Source: Prototheca cutis (taxonomy: Eukaryota; Chlorophyta; Trebouxiophyceae; Chlorellales; Chlorellaceae). From it: a DNA stretch of 64,000 nt. Positions 42,100 to 51,180 of the stretch are shown piece after piece. The notes beneath the pieces were generated by a model. The model saw only the letters and a program-made list of their open reading frames with translations. It ran no database searches and was not told the origin of the DNA. The position numbers were made by a program, and so were the translations under genes. Positions within the stretch are counted from its first letter, which is position 1; each line of letters starts with the position of its first letter. The stretch lies in the NCBI GenBank assembly GCA_002897115.2, contig BCIH01000002.1, positions 338,018 to 402,017 of the forward strand. Reading direction: 5' to 3'.

Positions 42100-44047
42100 A
42101 TGACCCAGGCCAAGGACAACACGATGACTGCCGAGGCTCAGGAGAACTTTGCCCGGGTTTTCCCGGACGGCCTCAAGTCCCTCAAGGATGCCGATCCCGA
42201 GATCGCGGCCCTGGTGGAGGACGAGAAGAAGCGCCAGTGGTGAGCACGTGTTTTTCTGGGCTTGCCAAGGCGTTCGGGCTCGGGCCGGATCTGGGGCAAA
42301 ACTTCTAACCCATTCAAATCAGGCATGTGCCGATGGACTCATGACGTAGCTCCTTGGCCCAGCTGGTGCAATGCTCTGCACATTATTCNTTCTTTTGAGT
42401 GACTGCAGTGGTGTTCCAGCTGAATGCGTGATGTGCGCCAGGGATGCGGGGTGTCTACTCCTAGCAGGCAGCTCCACCCACTCCAGTGCACTCCTGGCCA
42501 AATAACACCCCCTCTCCCCCCACAGGCGTGGCATTGAGCTGATTGCGAGCGAGAACTTTACGAGCGCTGCGGTGATGGAGGCTCTGGGCAGCGCCCTGAC
42601 GAACAAGTACAGCGAGGGCCTGCCTGGTGCGCGGTACTATGGCGGCAACGAGGTGATTGACAAGGTGGAGCGGCTGTGTCAGCGTCGTGCGCTGGAGGCC
42701 TTTGGCCTGTCTCCCGAGGAGTGGGGCGTCAACGTGCAGCCCTACTCTGGTTCCCCCGCAAACTTTGCGGTGTACACGGCGTTGCTCAGCCCTCACGACC
42801 GCATCATGGGCCTGGACCTGCCGTCTGGCGGGCACCTGACACACGGTTACTACACCGCAGCGGGCAAGCGCATCTCCGCCACCTCCATCTTTTTCGAGTC
42901 ACTGCCGTACAAACTGGACCCAGCCACGGGTTACATTGACTATGCCAAGATGGAGGAGAAGGCCACCGACTTCCGTCCCCGGATGATCATCGCCGGCGGG
43001 TCGGCCTACCCACGCGAGTGGGACTATGCCCGTTTCCGTGCCGTCGCCAACAAGGTGGGGGCGATGCTCATGGTGGACATGGCCCACTACTCGGGTCTGG
43101 TCGCTGCGGGAGAGGCCAAGAGCCCCTTTGAGTACGCAGACATCGTCACCACCACCGCCCATAAGAGCCTGCGCGGTCCCCGCGCCGGCATGATCTTCTT
43201 CCGCAGGGTGAGTTTGCCGGTTTGATTGCCTTGCAGATTATGTGTTTGGGATTGATTGATGATATGCATTGCATCGTTCTGGGGAGTACCCCGCCCACAC
43301 ATGTTGAAGAATCTGTCAATGAGCCCTTTCCACCAGCAACAACAGCACCTTCCACTCTCACTCAAAATACAATGAGGAACAAATTCAATCTCGGTGCAAC
43401 AGGGTGCAAAGCCCGAGTGGGCTCTGAAGCGGGGCGAGGAGCTGGGTGTGGCCAAGTATGATTACGAGGACCGCATCAACATGGCGGTGTTCCCCTCGCT
43501 GCAGGGCGGGCCCCACAACCACCAGATTGCCGCGCTGGCCGTGGCGCTGCACCAGGTGGCCTCGCCGTCGTTCAAGACCTATGCCGCGCAGGTCAAGCGC
43601 AACTGCGCCGCGTTGGCCGATGAACTCAAGTCTCGTGGGTACAAGCTCATCACCGATGGCACCGACAACCACCTGGTCCTGTGGGACCTGCGGCCCGAGG
43701 GCCTGACGGGGTCCAAGGTCGAGACGGCCGCCGACGCCGTCCACATCACGCTCAACAAGAATGCCGTCGTCGGCGATGCCAGCGCTCTTGCGCCCGGCGG
43801 CGTGCGCATCGGCGCGCCGGCCATGACCAGTCGTGGTCTCCGCGAGGAAGATTTCCGTACCATCGCCGCCTTCCTGGACGAGCTGGTGCAGGAGTGCAAG
43901 GCCGTGCAGGCGACCTCGGGCAAGCAGCTGGCCGCGTTTACCAAGGTCTTGGAAGCCAACGAGAAGCTGCACGATCTCAAGGCCCGCGTCCATGCCTTTG
44001 CTGAGCGGTTCCCCATGCCCGGGTTTGACGCCTCGCTGCTCGAGTGA
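42100..44047 (+). CDS. SHMT: Serine hydroxymethyltransferase
   Basis: Three exons (42100-42239, 42526-43207, 43403-44047) join in phase to 488 aa. Conserved blocks: [48 protein letters not shown], the PLP-contact [13 protein letters not shown] and the Schiff-base lysine in [14 protein letters not shown]. It interconverts serine and glycine with tetrahydrofolate, central to one-carbon metabolism and, in mitochondria of photosynthetic cells, photorespiration. No clear transit peptide precedes the catalytic domain, which suggests a cytosolic form unless a 5' exon is missed. The residue before the catalytic HK is Ala rather than the usual Thr. The poly(A) candidate TGTAA follows at 44209. Confidence 0.97.
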
Positions 44048-44208
44048 ACGATGGTTCAAAATAATGGCGTTGTTGAGCACTGTCCAGAGCAGCCTCCTAG
44101 CTTGCTGTCTGAAATTTCGAGCTCCCTCCCCCTGCCTTGATGTTTGCCCCGCCGCTGACCGGGGTGCCTTTCTGTGCCGGCGCTGGACATACGCGAGCAC
44201 TTGGAATG

Positions 44209-44213
44209 TGTAA
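44209..44213 (+). terminator. TGTAA poly(A) signal candidate after SHMT
   Basis: TGTAA 162 bp past the SHMT stop codon, consistent with the green-algal poly(A) signal. Confidence 0.4.
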
Positions 44214-44700
44214 CCTCCCTCTTTTTTGTTATTGGTCAATAGAGAACGAGCAGCAGCAGTGCTCGAACTCTTTCTCTGGGGTGGGAAAAGTCAAAGAAAC
44301 ACCAGGGGGGTGTTATTGACCATCCATCCAAGCCACACTGTCCGAGCATCTCGAACGGGCATGCTCAGAAGACCCACTTTTGCTCCACGCCCCGGGCGAG
44401 GAGCTTGTGAGATTCGGCCACGCCTTCCTGCCTGTTGGGTTTGCTCTCGCTGCCGGGGCGCCACTGGCTCACCTTGGCAAACCCATTCTCGGGATGGTTG
44501 CACCTGCATGGATTGTCGTGTGGGTGTGTGATGCAGGTGCAGTTGGGTTGCATGATGACCATCATTGATGGGCGCCCAGTGGCCCTTGCACCACAGCCCC
44601 ACCGTCATCCACACACTGCATGCTGCATTGTTCTATAACACTAACATGAAACCCAAACGTCCCTGGGCTGGCGGCACATCTCATACCCTGTCCAGCCACT
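44214..44700. other. Convergent intergenic region between SHMT and MCM10
   Basis: About 490 bp with no coding or RNA feature recognised. Confidence 0.4.
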
Positions 44701-47700
44701 TCACCCATCATTCAGGAACTCCAACTCCCTCCAACCGCACTTGGTGCAGCGGGACGTGGGGTATTTGACCCCGATGGTGGAAAATCTGTACCGGCACGCC
44801 TCGCATTCCCACCAGCGTTTGACCGCCTCCACTCGCTCCACGGCATGCGGGTGCGCCGCGCATTCCTTGCGCCGGACCTCCGCGACATACTTGCAGATCC
44901 GACAGGAGAACGCCTGACAGATTGTTTTTGTTTGTTGGGGCATTGGAGGCTGGGGGGCACGTAGCCAGCACACGTGGCCACCTGTGACACACAGACCATT
45001 CAGCCATGCGCTGTCGTTTGAATGACACATGCAAGAGTGTAAGATACGTTACCCGTGAAAAGGAAACTAAGAACTCGGGCGCGCACTTTAACTTTGAGCT
45101 TGAAGGTGGCGTCCATCTTGGCTGCCATTTCGTCCTTTCTTCCCAAGATGTCCATCACGCCCGCCAGGCGCTCAGCATCATCGTCATCCACGAGGCCCTT
45201 GTACCTGTAAATTATGGTTGGACCAGTGTGAAGCTCCTGGGAAGCTGGCATGGATATGGGTTGGCACACAGGCAGGCTTGTGAGATTGTTGTCCCACGCC
45301 GGACGACAGAGTGTGCTTGTGCCCGAATGGATATCTTGGGCAAAGCAATGATGTTGTAGTGACACGGAAAAGCAGAGACTGTGCCGTCTGCTGCGGAAGT
45401 CACCCCTTTCCCCCTTTCCCCCCATAAAACTAGAAAGAATGAAAGCACTCACCGTGTCCCCAAGTTGACATCCATGTTTTCTGCTTCGAGGATGATGTCT
45501 CCAAAGGCACAAGCGAGCGCCGTTTTCTTTGCAGCCGGGGCACTACTCCCCGATTCAGCACGCCGCTTGGCTGCTGCAGTTTGTCTCGCGGCCTGTGGCG
45601 CCGACGCTGCAGTGCTGCAGGGCACGTCACGCAGGCCTGACAACGCAGTATGAGGAGGAGCCTCTCCGGAAGGAACAGCAGCAGACCCGTCACATGGGAC
45701 AGGGTTAGCAGTCTTTGTGTGGCTCGCCTTGAGAAAATCAGGGACGGCAGACTTTTCTGCCCCGGGGGTCCTGCCGCCCGCCTTTATGGTCGAGTGCATC
45801 AGGGCAAGCGCTCGCGCCCGTGCGCCATCATCACCCGCCGATGCTGTGGATCTGGCGTTCGGTGGTACTCCTGCTGCTGCTGCGTCCCACAATGACTCGT
45901 CCTCTTCCAGGAGCACAGTGGTCGGTGGCCGTCTCTGGGCCTTGTCCCCGCCAGTTGTCATTCGACAGTCGTCAGGGCCCCGACCACCGCCCAATGAAGT
46001 GCCCGCAACAGGCTGTGCCGTCAAGCCCTGGGGTTGCCGGCGTGTAATCTCTCGAACGGGCATGGCCAGCGTTCCTGGAACGCGGCCCTGAGGCAGCAGC
46101 GGCGCCGCACCTTCTCGTCGGCCACCGGGTACNGCCAGCGCCGAACGCGTGGCGGCGGCTCGGGCGGGGTCGGCCACAGTAACAAGGTACCGCGAGCCCG
46201 TGGTACTGCCGCGACCTGCAGCCGCCGCGGCAGTCTGGGACAGTACCGCCGGAGCCGCACCGTGCATGCGCGGCTTGACAGCTGCCTGCAACTCAAAGTT
46301 GCCGGGCCGCCAGTGCAGACCTGGTGGTTGCAGTGTTTGGGTGGGGTATTATGTAATCATGTCATCGTGGTGAGGAGGGGATGGAAAGTTGTTGCCGTTG
46401 TCATGGGCACACCGGCATCTCTCTTCCAAGTTGTGAAACCACCAATCGACCGTAATAGTTTGTTCGTGGAAAGCTAAAAAAATTCAACAGGCTGCCACAG
46501 CCTGTTTGCATGGCAATGGTCCTTCCACTGCTCCCTCCGACTCCGGTCCGAATCATCCCCCAATTCCCCTATTCTCCCTGTCATCACCTGAACTCACCCT
46601 TTTTGCTGCCCTGCTTGAATGCTGTGACAAGGGAGCTGCCCTGGAACTCGTTCCTGCCCTTGGGCTTGATACGGACGTACTCAGACTGGAAAGCGGGAAG
46701 TGTGGAACATGGCCCGGTAGTTCTCATTCTCATCGGGTGGCGGGCAGGTTTTTTCTCTCACAGCACCCCCCAGCATGCCAGCACATGTCACCCACATGCA
46801 TCAAAGGGGCCGACGACTTCCACNGAGCATGCTCCATTCGGCCGCTCATTGCAAGATGAGCACCGCCTGCTCGGCTGCAAACTTGCCTGGACGTGATAAG
46901 GGCAGTAGGGACACCTGGCAAGGTTTACCGGCATCTTGCACGAGGTCCCATCCTGCAGAGTCAAGCATGATGTTTTCAGAAGCAGTCGTGGGGATTTTAG
47001 GGTCACATGATCGAGGCATCACGCGGCAAAGGAATGACCTGTAGTCAGCACACAGCAACTGGTCCCTCCGTATCCCCCCACCCTTCTCGCATGCGCCCAC
47101 CGGCAGCCACCTCACAGGGCACAGCCCCACACGTACCTTTTTGAGTGCCTTGCAGTAGCCAAACTCTGGGGAGGCGCCCAGTACCCAGACCTGCTCGGCG
47201 CCATTGACACTCAGGTTGGCTTCGCCGTCGGTTTTGACCTTGGCATTGAACACGGCCACCAGGGTGCCGGGGGCCTGGCGCCAGAGCTCATCGTGTGCGG
47301 TGCCAAAAAGAAAGAGCGACATGCTGGTCTGATCCAGGTCTGTGAGCTTCCAGATGCTGTAGGTGCTCCCTGGTCAAGGACGGTGAAGGGGATTGGAGAC
47401 GAAAGGTTTTATTGCAAGGAAAACCATGTTCCAAAACGCACCCAAGCACGGCATGAGCGGATAAGCCATCGTATCACCGACGTTCTCAGCCTGCCTGGAA
47501 GTCCACAATGGCCAGCGCAGTTTTCCAGGCGGCACCTTAGTACGCGAGATCCCGTGACCCTGCACATACAACCCATCAAAGCCACAGACCTTTGGATGAT
47601 TGCATGGCCTTGCTCCTCTCGCCAAGGACGCTGATCGTTGCCCATTGCCCGCTCAGCCCCGTTGTGGCACATCGAGCCCTGTGGGGTGAAAAGAAAGAAA

Positions 47701-48356
47701 AAGTGGGTTCGATGCAAAGGAGTCCCGAGTGCCGCAGCATGCCTCGGGCATCGTCAAGGAATTGTTATTCTGCATCTCCACAGGGAACAGGCCCATGCCT
47801 ACACAGCAAGCACCCACTCCAATAGAAATATACCTGATCTGGGAAAGCTTGACCACTGCCATGTCCTGGAGTCTTGCACTCAGCTGAGAACTGGACACCA
47901 ACGGGCTCTTCAGCTGCGGCGCGGGAGTAGGTGATGAGGCATGTGGAGTTGTCAGCATCGCACTTCCCATAAGAAAGGCAGACGCCATGGCGACGCTGCG
48001 CTATCTGGAATTTCACATCCAAACAATCAATCCCATCTCACTTTGAGGCCCACGAGGCGCTGAACCAGGGGCCCCTGGCCGGAATCCGCAAAGGGCTTGG
48101 GTCCTGCCCTGCTTGCCTGGCCTGTGCCCTCTGCCCGCTGCGCTGCCATGGAGCCCAGGGTCGGGGCATCATGGCCCAGAGGTATGCACCCAGGTTGCGA
48201 ATGGGTGACCTGTGTTACCACGGGCTGTGGGTGGTGGGCGGCCTTGGCCTCATAGTCGATAACGCCGTGGCCGATGGGCTCGGCCGGCTTCTCGTCGTCC
48301 TCGGCCGCACAGCCCGTCTCGGCGGCCAGCGCCAGCAGCAGATCGTCGCCGTCCAT
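44701..48356 (-). CDS. MCM10: Replication initiation factor MCM10
   Basis: Nine exons can be traced from the ATG at 48356 to the stop at 44701, for example 48042-48356, 47834-47913, about 47139-47371, a short one ending at 46887, one starting at 46685, 45453-46321 and the last below 44913. The OB fold is seen in SIWKLTDLDQTSMSLFLFG. The CCCH zinc finger is intact: FGYCKALKK, then DGTSCKMPVNLARCPYCPYH. The C-terminal domain has AFSCRICKYVAEVRRKEC, KRWWECEACRYRF and RCTKCGW. MCM10 binds Mcm2-7 and Pol alpha and activates the replicative helicase in the nucleus. Between them lies a poorly conserved Ala/Pro-rich region. The zinc-finger exon is followed by a GC-AG intron. Confidence 0.92.
46686..46886 (-). 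other. GC-AG intron in MCM10
   Basis: On the minus strand the donor is GTCCAG/GCAAGT, the standard GC-type consensus, and the acceptor is TTTCCAG/TCT. The join reads CPYHVQ to SEYVRIK, in line with human MCM10 (YHVQAQYKK), so the border is supported by homology as well as phase. Confidence 0.78.
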
Positions 48357-48522
48357 TTTTGTAACTGTATGGCACTTATGTTTCTAGCCGACACTTTGCT
48401 TCGTCCCAAATGCATGTCTGCTGCATGCGGTCACGACATCTGCGCGTTTGAAATATCAAACCCCGTCGTTCCGAATTTCTGGAAGACGTGGTTGGGGTCC
48501 GAATCTCGACACGTTCGTATTA
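48357..48522. promoter_or_regulatory. MCM10 upstream region
   Basis: Only 166 bp separate the MCM10 start codon from TIR element copy B, so the promoter is short or extends into the element. Confidence 0.35.
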
Positions 48523-49126
48523 CCATGCAGGGCAAAAATGATGCAACCAGCTCAGCCAGCAACAGCGTCACATNANCCCGGGGGNTNCTGGGCATCACTG
48601 ATGGCTGTGAATTGTCACCCCCCACAGGGCAATAGGAAGGTGGACCACCTCAATGATGGACCACCTCCGGGGCTGCTTTCCCTTCCTGGGGGAGGGAAGG
48701 AGCCCGGGGGTTCCCACCCCCAGTTGGGAAGGCTGTAACCCCCCAGGATGGATGGATGGCTGTTCATCAGCACTGCGGCGCTGGGTGCTGGAAGCACTCC
48801 GGCCGCTGACCGGTCTTCCGCAGGGGTACTGCACTGTGTGCCTCATGTTCAGACATGCCATCAAGTCTCTGTTCCAGAGGTGATGCTCGCCCTTCAAGGG
48901 GTGGCACTCCTCGTTGGTGCAGCACCAGCTGATGGCACAGCACCGTGGGTGTCTGCTCCCTGCACGACCTGTCCTGCTGCCAAGAAGGAACCCAACCCAC
49001 TCTCTGAGCAATGTGGCAAGGGAATGCGATCCAACAGGCATCTTGTCTGAAAAACATGCCCCTGCTGGGCAGGTGGGAGTCGACCAGTCTCGAGCAGGTT
49101 TCATCATTTTTTGCTGTTAATGTGCA
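48523..49126. mobile_element. TIR element, longer copy (copy B)
   Basis: The left end ATGCAGGGCAAAAATGATG (48525) is the exact reverse complement of the right end of copy A. The right end here (about 49103-49126) is eroded. The outer 110 bp on the left and about 170 bp on the right align closely with copy A; the middle, absent in copy A, encodes a Fanzor-like C-terminal motif on the minus strand. A TA lies at 48521-48522. Undetermined bases cluster near the left end. The element lies between MCM10 and NSE2. Confidence 0.8.
48790..48935 (-). pseudogene. Fanzor-like zinc-finger/RuvC-III fragment inside TIR element B
   Basis: The minus-strand frame reads CCTNEECHPLKGEHH and LWNRDLMACLNMRHT, then CGRPVSGR. 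The order CxxxxC, then NRD-x-x-A-x-x-N and a nearby RP matches the C-terminus of Fanzor/TnpB proteins and the fragment at 38801-39051. About 170 codons are open without a stop in this frame, but no start of a full nuclease is present in 600 bp, so the element is non-autonomous. Confidence 0.6.
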
Positions 49127-49199
49127 GGGACACAAAAGTTGGCGTTTCACCTAGTTCCTACTGGAATCAGACACAAAAGCACCTCAAAGGGCATCAAAT

Positions 49200-50816
49200 C
49201 TACACATCCAANATTTCCTCCTCATCCTGTTGTGCCNCGTGCGGGTTGGGGAACCGCGCCCTCCGGCAGCTCGGCGTTGCCGCCAGTTTTGCTGTGATGA
49301 CCTTGATTGCCGGACGGAGGTCCGGTTCGGTGATGGCGTGGGTCGTTCCTGCGGCAGGGGGGTTCCGAGCCTGGTTTATCTGCCCTGGTGCACACGCCAT
49401 TGTGCAAAAGGCCGGATGGCAAGTCCGGGGGCATGGCAATGCAACAATGTATGGAGCTGGATTTCCCTTCCCAAAAACCCCAGAAAAAAGGGATCACCAC
49501 AACCACCCAGACACAACACACTCAATTTCACCAACCAACCTGCGAGGGGGCAAGGAACTTGATCCGGTCCGCCCCTTCTCCTGAGCAGGCGAAGCACTGC
49601 CGCCCGTTCGTACACCACACCCACAGAGTCTTGCACAGGGCTCTCCAAGTCCATAANCTGCATTTGCATGCATTCATCATCACTGTGAATTGCGTTGAGG
49701 TTGGCGTCTGTCTGGAGCCGATCGACATCCCAGGGGGAAATGAATGACACCTCTGCAGCGAGCATCCCGGAGTCTGGAGGCAGTGGCTGCACGAAGGGGC
49801 CCCCCCTAACACCTCCACCAGAAATAGCCACCGCACCGGCAGGTTGGTGATGGGACAGCGATCGTTCGGTGCGATGCCGTTGCCGCCTTCGATCTGCAGG
49901 TCATCGTCAATAACCTCCTGGCCTGCGATTGCATAAGCAGAGCAGCAGCTTCCTCATGGCTTCTGCCCATTGAACAGTGTGCGACTACCACCAGTACCAA
50001 TTCCACAATGCGCAATTCATACTCAAAACACAACACCTTGACCATCCCAGAAAGCACACGCTCCGCACCTGAAAAGCAGCTGACGACGTAATCAAATTCC
50101 ACGAGTCCCCGGTTGCTGTCCTCTGGGTTGGGCCTGCCCACGTGGAGAGCAGGGACTGTGGAGCTGGACAAAGCACGCTCGAAGGTCATGCAAAACAAAG
50201 GCGCAGGGTAAGCAATGAAAGGCCTGCATCCCCAGGCAGGCGCCCTCCATCCCAGGCCTCCATACCTGGCAGAGCCTTGCATGTGCCGTTTCAAGAGCTT
50301 CCCGACATCCTTGCGAGACGGTCTGGACGTCATGACACGCTCCGCCGCTCCCTCAAGTCCCCCCACACTCTGCTGGGCATCCAGCATCTCACACAGCGCC
50401 TTGCGTAGCTCGGCAACCTTTGGGGGTATTTGGACGAAGGGGCTGGCCTTGGAAACGTGGCACCGCAGCACTCGNGCCCTTCTCGGCGGCACTGCATTCA
50501 ATGTCTGGCAACCCCCCAAACACGACTCACTCCCTGACTGTCCCCTGCCAGTGCCAAGTGGCTGGCCACATCGATCATGCTGTCTGCCAGGCTGCCAAGC
50601 CCCTGAGGATTTGGTTTGAATGGGTCGGAGGTGTCCCGACATGTAACGCCTGGGCCAGACAACAGATGCCTTTGACTGATCGCGCATGAACGCATGCAAT
50701 CACGTACCACACAGCCTTACGTTCTGGTAGGCATGGATCTGGGTTCGGCAGGCGGGGGTAAGCCCCTCCCATCCAGAGGTGCTGGACACTGTTTGGGAGG
50801 CCACGCTACCACTCAT
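49200..50816 (-). CDS. NSE2: NSE2/MMS21-like SMC5/6 SUMO-ligase subunit with degenerate SP-RING
   Basis: Seven exons (50721-50816, 50531-50602, 50266-50447, 50069-50133, 49837-49922, 49540-49657, 49200-49348) join in phase to 255 aa, close to the 247-250 aa of known NSE2. The SP-RING region is recognisable: EVIDDDLQIEGG, then NDRCPITNLP, MDLESPVQ, YERAAVLRLLRRRG, VPCPLAG and ITEPDLRPAIKVI. NSE2 binds the SMC5 coiled coil and attaches SUMO in DNA repair. In families with activity the zinc is held by the C and H of a CGH motif and by two cysteines of CPxxGC; here those positions read SVGVVYER and CPLAGTT, so only one of four ligands remains. One undetermined base sits at the start of exon 6. 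Confidence 0.75.
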
Positions 50817-51180
50817 AGTGGCCTGCAAGGCTCCCAGGGCTTGATGCCGTATAATGAATGTGTGACAAGAACGTTTTCCTAGTTTACCGGCACGAAGACA
50901 TACCCGGCTAGGGATGCGCGATGCGACGAGAGCACATTCCCAGCGGTACATTGTGGTCTCTTCCCGGATCCACAGATCCCGATCCCTGCATGTCGACAGC
51001 TGCAAAGGATCGGCTGGAAATCCTCGATCGATTCCGGATGCTTGCCTCGTAGCTCCAGGCCCGACATACTCTCGAATATTTCTTTTTATTGCAGCAAATA
51101 ATATCTGGCTGTGCACGGGGATCAGATTCTACAAACTGGCGGGCTGTTCGGGATTCCATGCAGGATCCGGGCGGTCAAGC
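50817..51180. promoter_or_regulatory. Divergent region between NSE2 and the transposase
   Basis: About 360 bp. The frame upstream of the transposase ATG at 51181 stays open back to about 50914, so a 5' extension of the transposase is possible. No terminal inverted repeat was found here. Confidence 0.35.

Noticed and set aside
43385..44239. 284-codon minus-strand frame opposite SHMT exon 3
   Set aside because: Shadow of the SHMT exon; composition mirrors the real gene.
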